A DNA stretch of 64,000 nt, taken from NCBI GenBank assembly GCA_026545765.1, contig CM048842.1, forward strand, positions 17,820,667-17,884,666, read 5' to 3'. The DNA comes from Plantago major. Its lineage: Eukaryota; Streptophyta; Magnoliopsida; Lamiales; Plantaginaceae. The position numbers and the translations under genes were made by a program. This document shows positions 34,477-44,739 of the stretch, piece after piece. Every line of letters begins with the position of its first letter. Positions within the stretch are counted from its first letter, which is position 1. The notes below the pieces were generated by a model. It had not been told where the DNA came from. It ran no database searches and saw only the letters and a program-made list of their open reading frames with translations.

Positions 34477-34702
34477 GAGAGACGGTCTCTAAATAATTTA
34501 TCTAGAGACGTACCTATATTGTTAAGAAAATCATTGATGCTATTAATCAAAACACCTATATTCTTAACATTGTTGTTTTTTCACATTACAACAAGACTTA
34601 TTTCGTTAACAACATAGACGTTTTAATTAATAACATGAATAATTTTATTGATAACATAGGCCGTCTCTAGATAAGTTATGTAGAGACCGTCTCTTATGAG
34701 AC
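34477..34702. mobile_element. MITE with long terminal inverted repeats
   Basis: The left arm 34478-34510 (AGAGACGGTCTCT followed by AAATAATTTATCTAGAGACG) is matched by the reverse complement of 34661-34695 with about two mismatches in 33. The interior is AT-rich and non-coding. The arms contain the nested palindrome GAGACGGTCTC. The size of about 225 bp fits a MITE. Confidence 0.7.
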
Positions 34703-34772
34703 TTTTTTTTCCTATAAATCAATTATTGCATACATAAAATATAAAATGGGAATTAATAATCTGGTTGCTAGA

Positions 34773-35014
34773 TACTCTTTCCGCACTGAATCCCGAATTT
34801 AAATTCCCTCATTTCATTTTGAGACGTCTCAATTTCAACTTCTCATCCATCATTATAGAAAAATCTATCTCCTACTTTATTAACTCTCTATTATACTTTA
34901 TTCACTATTTTTCATACTTTATTCAATCTATTTCCTACTTTATTACTATCTCTCCTACTTTATCATTTTTTTCTTAAAACTTGCAGGTAATTGAATCCGG
35001 AACGGATGGAGTAG
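34773..35014. mobile_element. Stowaway-like MITE
   Basis: The left end TACTCTTTCCGCACTGAATC and the reverse complement of the right end (TACTCCATCCGTTCCGGATT) are similar. The interior has repeated CCTACTTTATT motifs. These ends resemble the CTCCCTCCGTCCC ends of many plant MITEs. Confidence 0.6.
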
Positions 35015-36181
35015 TATGTTAGTCCACAACAAAAACAACACATTTAACTTTTAAATAATTTTAAGAAAGTACATTTATTAAAGTTTTTTGATATTATTTT
35101 ATTAAATTCTTTTTTCCAATGTAATGCAGGAGTAATTTTGTTTTGAGCCAAGGGAGTAATTTTAAAGAAACATATGGATTTTGGTACAGATTTAAAACTT
35201 TAGGTTATGTTAAAATTTAGGTGTTTTTAATCTGATTTTATGAACTTTAGTTCTAAACTAAACATACACATAGGTAGTGATTGGTTTGGTGTTTTTGTGT
35301 GTATTTTAATGGTTGACCCATTATTTTGCTATGCTTGGTAGTTATTTTGGTGTGTGTGTGTGTTTTGAATTTGCAAAGCCCGAATAATTTGAGGTCCGTG
35401 TTTTAAAACATCTTTATTTGAATGTTTTGAAATACCTACCTAGGATAGGTATTTTGAAACACCTCTGAGTGTTTTGAAATACACATTTGTCACACATGAA
35501 AAGACTATATTGTCTCTAAATTCCCACTTGAAAAACTAAAATTAACCCCAAAACCCTAGTAACCTCTTATAAAACCACAAACCCATTTCCCTCCCATTGT
35601 TCCATTGGAGGGAAAGCTTCCTATTAAATTCCATTCTTTTAATAATTTGAAATATTTACATCTTTCAGGAAATACAAGTTCATCTTTATGATAGATTTTA
35701 ATTAAAAACAAACTGTTTTTATTGTTTTTAAAAATTATTGTTCTGAACTGTAGTGTCATTTTGAATTGATTTCCATCTAGTTACATTAACTTTACAGTGG
35801 ACTTTTAATTTGTTCACATCCAGGAGGATCAGGACTCTGTTCAAATGATCCTACGTAATTGGTAATTGGAAGTTGTGTATATGAATGTAACTTTAACAAT
35901 CTTTTGTACTCAAATAATCAAGTAGAATTAGCTTTAAACAGACTAATACTGAATTTTGATGTGGCAACGTTGATAATTAAAAGTGCACGTTTCAGTAAAT
36001 CTTTGTCATTACTTTATGTTTCCGAAAAGTTATGCTAGCCTACTTATCGTGCTTCAACCTTACATTTCCTTACAATGAATTGAACAATCTGTGAAGTTAT
36101 ATAACTTTTCATGCCACGCTTGAAATTCCTTTGACTAATGTTCCAAGTTCAGATCGTAACTAACTTATACATCATTATTAG
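35015..36181. other. Non-coding interval before the B3 fragment
   Basis: AT-rich, with another MITE-like remnant near 35030-35160 (ends in GGGAGTAATTTT) and a TG-rich run near 35350. No supported gene. Part of it may be 5' sequence of the B3-domain gene. Confidence 0.4.
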
Positions 36182-36688
36182 GGAAGGAAAAAGTTGGGAG
36201 TTCCAGCAGGTCAACAAAGCGAGTTCGGAAGGGAAAAGCAATACAGCCTAACGACTCTACTGCTTGGATGAGAGCTAGCCAAATTGAATATTCTGGAGTC
36301 AACTGCAAGATAATCATGCAATGGACTTATGTACATTATCCATTCAATGTGGTAATATGAACCTACTATATCTTAACACTATTACTAGTGCCAACTGATG
36401 CCTTTGTTGAACTTCGACTTCATTGCTTGTTTGGTTATACGGCATGCAATTCCCAACTCCTTTGTTAAGACAGAGATTCTGGATAATATGAAAGATATAA
36501 CTTTGAGAGTAGGTCGTGATGACACACCAATTGTCACAAAAATGTATGGAGACCTTGGAAGAGTTATTTCAGGATGGAAGGAGTTTGTATTTGACAAAGG
36601 ATCGGATTTCGGAGACGTCTTGGTGTTCGAAGTGGATGCAAGGGACCGAACTGTTTGGAATGTCTACATATTCAAGGAGGATGAATGA
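36182..36688 (+). pseudogene. B3 DNA-binding domain (REM-like) gene fragment
   Basis: The 3' part encodes HAIPNSFVKTEIL, DITLRVGRDD, SGWKEFVFDKGSDFGDVLVF and WNVYIFKEDE, then a stop at 36686-36688. This is the pattern of a plant B3 domain: IP-x-x-F, GWK-x-F, GD-x-x-VFE. B3 proteins of the REM group are nuclear DNA-binding factors. Upstream, after an acceptor-like ATTAG at 36181, a frame encodes a basic linker (STKRVRKGKA) and CKIIMQWTYVHYPFNV, resembling the start of a B3 fold. The two pieces are separated by only about 37 bp (36352-36388) with GT-AG ends, shorter than plant introns normally are. No earlier B3 domains or start are found. I take it as a fragment or pseudogene. Confidence 0.55.
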
Positions 36689-37441
36689 TTAATGCCATCG
36701 GTTTGTATTTCGAATGAATTCTCGCGTAATTTACCGTACTTTGCTGCTTTTACTGTCGTTTTGAACTTCGTCACTTGAATGTCGTCTTTTGTTGGGTATG
36801 CTGCTTAGTTAAACTGGAAGGACTATTATGTTGTTTGGAAGGACTATTATGTTCTTGAAGTCATCTTTTGTAAGCCTTCTACTACTGTATTTGTTGGGTA
36901 TGCTGCTTAGTTAAAATGCTTAATTAATGTCTACATTTTTCTATAATCATTATTTGCCTAGATATTATAAAGATGTTCATAATTTATGTGCTCATTCATA
37001 ACCTAAGCCTAATAATAGGATGGAAGACTATTTACCTGAAACATCTAAACCTAGACATTAACTTGTACTTCTCACATATTTGACCTTCTCCTACTAATTC
37101 ATTTATTCATTCCCAATTTGTTGCAATTTTCCAAAAAAAATAGTTGGACAATTTATTTCTAAACTTACAAGAGTTGCAATTAGTATTTGCCAACTTGCAT
37201 CCTGAAAAACATTGGCACTACTGTTGCATTGCCAGAATGCAATTTATCTTCAATTTTTCCATATTATATCCACTACAAAATCAATGAATGAGAATGGGTA
37301 GTTGGTACTATATTAAATGCATCAAAAAAAAATTATATGGATTTAACTTTCAACCAATAGTCTTCAAAGGCCAACTATGAAAGGAAGTGCTACTCTAGGT
37401 TCGAGTGGTACAAAATTGAGGCGGAGCCGAAGTTCAGTGAC
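36689..37441. other. Non-coding interval
   Basis: It holds a short direct repeat (GGAAGGACTATTATGTT twice near 36818-36850, and TTGTTGGGTATGCTGCTTAG twice near 36790 and 36892). Nothing else is recognised. Confidence 0.5.
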
Positions 37442-37735
37442 ATGGAAATTATTTTCTATGACTATCCACCATTCATCGCTGAGGACGACTTTGTGTCGTC
37501 CCCTGAAGAATATGAGAGTGAGTCGGACGACTCACCACTAGAGCTAACTTTCACAACCACTCATTTCCACCATCCCGCCCCAACTATGGACTCTCCAACT
37601 CGTGCAACATGTTCGAGTACTACGACCGAGAAATCCGCAAGTCATCATGCCACTTCAAGTGTTAGTGTAGTTAAGAACGCTACCAAGTGCTTGTACGAAA
37701 AGTTGCTGCCCAATTTTGGGAAGAAGCAGCCATGA
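37442..37735 (+). CDS. Hypothetical short ORF, unrecognised
   Basis: An open frame of 97 codons starting MEIIFYDYPPFIAEDDF. It has an acidic Ser/Glu/Asp run (SSPEEYESESDDS) followed by a Ser/Thr/His-rich middle and a basic end (NFGKKQP). I do not recognise a domain. No TATA box or splice context stands out. It could be a chance frame or an exon of a degraded gene. Confidence 0.25.
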   Translation: MEIIFYDYPPFIAEDDFVSSPEEYESESDDSPLELTFTTTHFHHPAPTMDSPTRATCSSTTTEKSASHHATSSVSVVKNATKCLYEKLLPNFGKKQP

Positions 37736-38354
37736 AAGTAACCTCGGAATGTCTCGGGCGCAACAATTCACCCCCTCATTTTACATTTATCTATTGAGTT
37801 CTAAATTACGATTATACTTTACTTAATATGTCCATTATGTAGTGAAGAACAAGCTTTTTGTTCCTTCACCAATTATCAAGTCTAATGAATCAAATGGGTG
37901 TTTGTTGATATGATCTTGTGTCATGAACTTTTTTCCATATACTTTTTAAATGGTGGGGAAATTAGAGGAAAAATGGTGGGAAAATGGACCATGTCAAATT
38001 TTTTGGGGGAAGTGTTTACAAGTAAAACGCATTACAACCAAACATTGTTAAATTAAGTGTAAAGAAGTGATACTACCATTTAACATAAATTGGTTGAGAA
38101 GACACATTTAGAAATGCACAAATTTGACAACACTCAATTTGAACCAAGCATTGCATTTTGATTAAAATACACAAATTATACAAATTCACAATTGCAACCA
38201 AGCAATGCAAAATATGGTCAAAACACACACCACTTTGGAATGGGCTTTACAATGCGCAAAACTTAAGTTTAATTACAAACAAGATGGGTTTTGAACCAAT
38301 CACAGCCATAGTAATTTAAAGATGTAAAAAGCCGAAGCAAGCAGGCAAGCAATG
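37736..38354. other. Non-coding interval
   Basis: AT-rich; several short near-repeats of AACCAAGCA(A/T)TGCA occur between 38130 and 38215. No gene seen. Confidence 0.4.
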
Positions 38355-38361
38355 GAATACT

Positions 38362-38369
38362 AGTATAAA
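38362..38369 (+). promoter_or_regulatory. Possible TATA box
   Basis: TATAAATA lies about 50 bp before an ATG in a strong plant start context (ACCATGGG at 38415). Confidence 0.4.
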
Positions 38370-38414
38370 TATCCATCCCAAAATGAAATCCAAACAAGCT
38401 TCACTCAACCAACC

Positions 38415-38630
38415 ATGGGTGCTGTCTTGAAACTTGAAAGAAGTCTGAGAAAACTGGTAAAGCCAGATGATATAAAACGCGAATCTCAAGTCAAATTACT
38501 ACTACTTGATAGAATCTTAACCGGTAACAACAGTCAACACATGCAACAAAAGATGTTTGGTTCCAGACTCAATTCCAGTTGCATTTTTGTGTACAAAAAC
38601 TACCAAAAAACTCGATTGGAATTGAGATAA
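38415..38630 (+). CDS. Hypothetical small ORF or first exon
   Basis: 71 codons beginning MGAVLKLERSLRKLVKPDD. The ATG has a near-ideal context and a TATA-like box about 50 bp upstream, which together favour a real promoter and start. A donor-like CTG/GTAAAG lies near 38456, so only the first 14 codons may be coding. I do not recognise the product, and no convincing continuation is found downstream. Confidence 0.35.
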   Translation: MGAVLKLERSLRKLVKPDDIKRESQVKLLLLDRILTGNNSQHMQQKMFGSRLNSSCIFVYKNYQKTRLELR

Positions 38631-39693
38631 CTCAATTCGAATATGGAATCAAACACTATGCGTCTTCTGATTATAGTTCTCGCATATCCCTAGAACTCTT
38701 TCATCTCTACTCTTAAGCCTATACAACTCAGCAAATATCAGGACTCAAGTAAATACACCCTAAACATAGATCTAAATACGACGCCATACCACATATACAT
38801 TTCCGTGCTCAACATAACAAGATTCAACAGCTAGAGCATCTTTCTCCAAAAATTTTACTCTAGTTCAATTACAAAATTACCATGCATTTCTCATGTGTTA
38901 TGTACACAAGTTATTAGGATACCAAAAAATCCTTTGAATGATCATTTACAATCGATTGCTACATGGAATAGATAGCTGCTGAAGCTATGCAGCAGAAATT
39001 AAGCAAAAGAGGAACTGGAGACAGACTAAAACTTCACCATAAGCTTCAGATGTTGTTTATATTGCTAAATGAAGCTGAATCCTCTAATTGAGCTTCACAT
39101 ATACTAATACTAAGATTGCAGAAAGTATGCTGCAGGAATAAGTACGAGAACTGGAAAAGGACTATAATTAATTAACCAATAAGCTTTAGGTGTTGTTTAT
39201 ACTGACAAATGAAGCTGAATCCTCTAATTGTGCTTGACATATTACTAGATTCAATTGCAGATTTCTACAGCCGATAATCCCAATCCGACAAGTTCACTAT
39301 GTAAGAATCAATAATACCTTTAAATTATCCTTTACAATTACAAAAAGAAAGCTGCAGAATTAAGTACAAGAGGAACTGGAAAAAGGACAAAAATTAGCCA
39401 ATAAGCTTAAGGTGTTTATGCTCTCATGTAAGACTAACCATCTCTACCTTGCAAAATCTATGTAATTCTACTCTACATGAAACTGGCACTATTACATGTG
39501 TCCATTTAATTTGCACCATCATTTTATTTCTATTTCCCAGGTTAACATTTTTGGGAACAAAATTCAGCTAGTTTTTCATTCCAAAGTGCAAAATATAACT
39601 CAGAACAGTTGCATACTGAAGTATACCAGAACTTAGATTATTCTTCCTAAACAAAATGTAGCACGGGATTATGAAAACAGCGAACGAACAAAC
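38631..39693. repeat. Diverged local repeats, right of small ORF
   Basis: This interval shares two blocks with 41200-41860. One has CTCTACTCTTAAGCCTATAC and CATATACATTTCCGTGC; the other has TGAAGCTGAATCCTCTAATT, which occurs twice here (near 39068 and 39210) and once near 41768. A third related piece lies near 40795-40870. No coding sequence is visible. Confidence 0.6.
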
Positions 39694-40304
39694 TTAAGCA
39701 GAGTTCTTTGACGGGTGAAGAGTCCCAGCTTGAGAATAGATGGGGTGTAGTTCATAGCCATCCTTTGGCTCAACATGAATCCACTGGCGTCCTGTCATCT
39801 TGCTACACTCAAACTTCACACATCCTTCCTTCAAAGCATAAAGTGTGTGATCTTTTACCATCCCAACATAATTTCCCGGGTGGAAACGAGTCCCCCTTTG
39901 ACGTACAATGATGTTTCCAGGTATCACTCACTGAAGATTGACCATACGACATAATATTAAGTAAAAAAATTCAACAACCAAAGGATACTGTAAAGGTCTA
40001 GTATGGAATTGTGTATACCTCTCCACCGAATTTTTTCACGCCAAGATTCTTAGGCTTCGAGTCACGGCCATTTTTTGTTGATCCGGCTGCTTTCTTGGTA
40101 GCCCAGCGCCTGAACACAATGCTCAGTCCATCTCCAGACACCTCTACAATGTAGAAGCATTCACTTGTAAGCTTAACCATGTTGCATCAAAAAACATAAG
40201 AACGCAGAATATTACTCACCCCTAGCAGTACTATAAACAGGTGTACTCGTGATAAAATCTCTGATGCTTATTCTTCTATACAAAGATGCTGCTGCATTCA
40301 TCAT
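39694..40304 (-). CDS. RPL27: Mitochondrial large-subunit ribosomal protein bL27m
   Basis: bL27 sits near the peptidyl-transferase centre of bacterial-type ribosomes. The minus-strand exons are 40304-40220 ([20 protein letters not shown], a mitochondrial presequence rich in Arg, Ser and Ala), 40143-40019 ([20 protein letters not shown] to KKFGGE) and about 39927-39694 ([20 protein letters not shown] to SKNSA and stop). [16 protein letters not shown] and the [11 protein letters not shown] block are hallmarks of bL27, and the RRWATKK start is as in plant mitochondrial forms. Exon 1 to exon 2 joins in frame (GGG/GTGAGT to TTGTAG/AGG). The exon 2 to exon 3 join is odd: donor GAG/GTATAC with acceptor CTTCAG/TGAGTGATA would put a TGA in frame just before the VIPGN block. 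Either splicing is non-standard here or there is a lesion. It is the best host gene in the window. Confidence 0.85.
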
Positions 40305-42139
40305 ATTTGCTTACTGCACAAGAACCATGAACCCAATAAAACAGAAATACCTACTAACAGAATCACAAGCATGCCGAGGATGAATAGACTTAAGCTTGTG
40401 GTGCAATTTAAAATCATAGAGGCATAAGCACAGGAAGCTGGAGGAGTGACTCATGTAAAAGAGTCTAAAACTCTAGCTTTATGCCTGAAACAGAGTCTAT
40501 AATCTAAGTGATTTAAAAAAAAAAAATCGTATCGCAAATTCCAAAAGTTCAAATTTACTGTTTACTTCAATCAAACAATAGGAGCAATATGGTTCTCTCT
40601 ATAATGACCATACTACTCAAATTACATGAGTACAGATTCATTAGCACCCATCCAAAATACAATAAAGACACTGCCATAACATAACCATCACAAATTCAAG
40701 GATAGCTATCTTTTTCATAACTTTTAATATATCTAAGAGGATTTGATCAATCATCAATAAGACCAAGATCAGATTCAGTATATGACTTTTGATTAGCGTT
40801 ATTCTATATCCCTAGAACTCTTGATGTTTCCTCTCCAAGCCTAAAGAACACAGCCAATCTCGGGACTCCTGGTTCCAATATCAAACAGATATGTTCTGGG
40901 GAAGGTTACGTAGCTCAGAACATAGACTATAATTCGCTCAAAACACCTTCAACCCCAGATTTGTTATGACTGGACAAGAAACGGTTCCATCCTGGTTCGC
41001 TCTAGACAACGAACTTGACACATAAATCTTGATACATGCGTTCTTAAAGGATCCAGGTGTTTCTATTGAAAATTGAATTTAACATTCATCATTTTCAGGT
41101 GTTGTGTGCACACACTTACTAGATTAAATGCAATACCTTTATATTAACATTTACACTTCATTGCTACTTAGGATATAAGGTTGCAAAAGCTAAGGAAATC
41201 AAGTACAAGAAGAACTCGACAAGACTAATAATTGACCAAACAAAGATTATGGATCAACATAGGACCTAAATACAACCAAGATCAAGTTCCAATATATGTC
41301 TTCTGATCATAGTTCTCGTATATCCACAACTCCTCTACTCTACAAGCCTAAACAACTCAGCAAATCTCGGGACTCAAGTAAACATTGTCTGCAAGCATGC
41401 AGATCTAAATACGACAACGACACCACATATACATTTCTGTGCCCAACACTCAACAGAACAAGATAATTCTCTGAGTTCTTAGAGGATATGCTGATCTAGA
41501 TACTTGATGAATGCATATATTTATCATCGGAATACAATCTGTCTTAATTGTCTTTTTCGTGCGAATCAACAATCTAAGGTGTCAATTTTCAAATTTGCAA
41601 TGTTCTACTATTATGTGCTAAATATTGAAACGCAAAATGCGAAGAATCAATAATACCTTTAAATTATCCTTTACAATCCACTGTTACTTAGAATATAAGG
41701 TTGCAAAAAGAATGCTGCAAAGGACTAAAAACAACCAATAAGCTTCAGGTGTTGTTTATATTGCCAAATGAAGCTGAATCTTCTAATTGAGCTTCATATA
41801 TCACTAGATTAACTTGCAAATTTGTACAGGTCTCACTCAAAACAAGCTCAAATGCTCGATAATCACAATTCCAAATACAACAAGCAAGCTAGAATCATGA
41901 AAAAGCTGAATCAAGTCCAATGATTATCGATAACACACAACAATATGAACAAAATTTTAAAAAGTAATTCAACAAGAAGAAAAACTGGAGAAATTTTTAG
42001 GGAACGAAAATTTGTAAAGGGGAAGTCATAAATTTATAATAAACAAATATCCAACGGAATCAAAGGTTAGGAAGATCTCTTTCAATTCCAGTAGCCTTAG
42101 CACTTGAAATTGCAATGATGCAGCCAATTTTTATTGAAA
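40305..42139. repeat. Diverged local repeats, left of hAT-like region
   Basis: Contains the second copies of the blocks described for 38631-39693, for example TTCTCGTATATCCACAACTC near 41319, AAGAATCAATAATACCTTTA near 41641, and AATTGAGCTTCATATATCAC near 41784. Nearest the bL27 start it may hold 5' leader sequence of that gene. No ORF of note. Confidence 0.55.
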
Positions 42140-42144
42140 ATGTA

Positions 42145-42300
42145 GTACTCCCTTGGTATTCTCTTGGATTAAAAAAAATTATAATAAAATATTAGTTTGC
42201 GAGTGATATTATATTGGTAAAGTTTTAAGTGGATGATAAAGTAGTGGATAAAATGATGATAAAGTAGAAAATAGAAAGAACAAATAATTAGTAAGTGGGG
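42145..42300. mobile_element. Possible MITE remnant
   Basis: It starts GTACTCCCTTGGTATTCTCT and goes on with GATAAAGTAG-type repeats, like the interior of plant Stowaway-type MITEs. The other end is not clear. Confidence 0.3.
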
Positions 42301-42529
42301 TAAAAACTTTTATTTTTTGGGTTAGGAAGTTTCTAACGAAACCCCAAATAAGAAAACTTAGGAAGTTATTAATGTAACAAAGGTACATGTTTTTGAAATG
42401 ATTTATGTAATTTAATTTGTAAGTTATAAATTTGGTTATTTTTTTATTATTTAGTGAAACTTATTAGTCGAGGAATGAAATTGGTGTTCATGTACAATTA
42501 TTTAAATATTGTGATTTGTGGGTTAAATA

Positions 42530-43010
42530 GGTTGTTATCAAACCAACCCGCCTATGGCGGATGATTATTTGTCCGACCCACGGCAGGTAGAATATTTTTC
42601 CTACCCGCATACTGGGTGAAAAATGCGGTGGTAATGATTTGACGATGCTATCAATTACTACATCAACTAAGATATATTATAATCCGTCAAATTAACAAAA
42701 CATTTTAAAAGCAGGTAAAATTATGACTATCAATTTTACATAGGTAGTTTCATAGTTTATATATGAAATATTCATAGTTTTAATGGTATTAATTTATTCT
42801 ATATTTCTATAAATTCATTTAAGTGATAATTAATTTATTTAACATATATGCATTTTTTTATGTGAACAATATGGCGGGTGTGTCGGGTGAGTTGCGGTTT
42901 GCACCCAACCAACCCACCACCCACCCACCAATTGGCAGGTTAAATTTTTTAAACAAAATTAATCAGCGGGTGCGGGTGAGATGCGGACAGGTGGGTCGGG
43001 TACATTAATG
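42530..43010. mobile_element. Diverged relative of the GC-rich hAT-like element
   Basis: CCAACCCGCC, CCCACGGCAGG, CAACCCACCACCCACCC and GGTGCGGGTGAGATGCGG resemble the ends of the element at 43765-44530. Ends and target duplication are not resolved. Confidence 0.35.
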
Positions 43011-43756
43011 ATGGACGGTTGCCATTAATAAAAAACGCTATGGGTAATTAAGCAATTAATTAGTGTACTTAATAATCATTTATTTGTGTAGGTACTTGAT
43101 CCAGTCATCACTTTAGTCACAAAGGTCTTTGTAATGAAGAAAGGGTAAATTAATCTGAAGTACAATATATGGGCTTTTTTCTGTAGCAGCCCAACACTTT
43201 TTCCCTCTATTTTATTCACATACATTTTTATATCATTAAGCCCAGGGTTTACACAAAACATTTTAACTAGCTACCTAATTTGCTGTCAGGCTACTTACAT
43301 GGGAATTGGAGGGAGCTGGGCTAATTAATTACGGTGGAAGCATGCGTAATTAATTACACTTAGAAAGAGAAGGAACTATAATTGTGTAATTCAAATTCAA
43401 AATATGGCAAAGAGGCAAGTCTCAGTATTTGTGGGGAGCTGGGCTGCAATTCATGGCTTCTCCATTCATGGCTTCTTCAATCATAGGGCATGAGGGTTTT
43501 TCTCTATTTAGTTTGAAGCTAGATTGGATGCCGTTAAATCTCATCACCACCGATTATATTGCAAACGACGGTACCAATTCCGCTCGGTTGTTGTGTAGGC
43601 GCTACAATCAACACATAACAAACCATTAAATCGGCGGCTGCACGCCAAATTCATATTTAGTGTTGTTATGTCCTTGTCTCTTCATTATGTTTTTCTCTTA
43701 CAGAGGCCTTGTAACTTAGTTATACTCGGCTGTTTTTAACTCTTATAATGAACAGT
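43011..43756. other. Non-coding interval
   Basis: Mixed sequence between two GC-rich elements. A frame at 43429-43629 is short and shows no recognisable protein feature. I see no gene. Confidence 0.4.
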
Positions 43757-43764
43757 ACTCAAGT

Positions 43765-44530
43765 TAGGGCTGTGCAAACAACCCACCCGACCGACCCACC
43801 CGCGCAAACCGCCCGCCTTTCACCTGCACCCGCCAACTATTTTTTTAATAAAATGTGTGATGGGTTAATTTTTTTTTCACCCGCCATTAGTGGGTGGGTG
43901 GTGGGTTGGATGAATGCAACCCGCGACCCACCCGCCATTTGTATGTATGTATGTAGGTAAGTAGGTAGGTATATGTTTGTGAATATAAGTATAAGGAGAC
44001 CCATCGGCTAGAGAAGTTGCATCTTCACTTATGTCGCTTAGTATATATATAGTTTAAGTGAGCCTACAACTCTTCTCTTTAAGCACTATTTTGTCTTCAT
44101 TTTTGCACTCATCATTCGTTCTTCTCAGCTTATGTCATGTATTCACGCAAAATAACACAAATTGGCAACTTCTCGGGTCAACATTCCATCCATTACTGCG
44201 TGAAAATCTTTAAAATTAAGTAAAGAAGGATAACTACTTCAAAAGAAACACTACCCTCTTTGTTCAGAACATGTTCTTTGTTGCTGATTTTTTTTTTTTT
44301 TTTGCTTGCACATCTAATTTTGCACAAGTTGCAAGTTTTTACTACATCCATTTTTATCTATATTCACCCGTCAATCCGTCCGCCACCCGCCCGCCATTTT
44401 TATCACCTGAACCGCCGCGGGTTGGAAAAATATTCCACCCGCCTCGGTTTATAATTATAATCACCCGCATTAGGTGGGTCGGTTTGATTTTTTGTAAAAA
44501 CCCGCCTACACCCGCCCGCGCTCACCCCTA
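43765..44530. mobile_element. Non-autonomous hAT-type DNA transposon
   Basis: The ends are TAGGGCTGTGC (left) and the complement of GCTCACCCCTA (right, giving TAGGGGTGAGC), an imperfect inverted repeat of the hAT type. An identical 8-bp duplication ACTCAAGT flanks it at 43757-43764 and 44531-44538. Both subterminal regions are rich in CCCACCCG/CGGGTGG, the interior is AT-rich with a run of T, and no transposase is encoded. The 766-bp length and 8-bp duplication fit a hAT MITE. Confidence 0.88.
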
Positions 44531-44739
44531 ACTCAAGTCATGGGTCTTGTTAAATTTAGCGTTGATATTGGCCACTTACGATACCCACAGTGACTCTCCC
44601 TCTTAAAGCATTTGCACGCTTCATACAAAATACCCGTAAATAGACCACCACGGCTTACAAAATTATATGCACACCTATCTTTTATAAATTACACTACCTT
44701 CGTACCAAATAAATCTTTCCATATTACTTTTTTGCGGTC

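Noticed and set aside
35270..38230. A large transposon carrying the B3 fragment, suggested by TGCTTGGT-type sequence near 35330 and its complement near 38200
   Set aside because: The likeness is short and low in complexity. No target duplication or long inverted repeat could be matched, so the idea is not supported.
43429..43629. Short plus-strand frame near a hAT-like element
   Set aside because: 66 codons with no promoter, domain or conserved feature. It is treated as chance.
44260..44531. Frames in the hAT-like element
   Set aside because: They read the T-rich interior and the CCCACCCG-rich end. No transposase motif is present.
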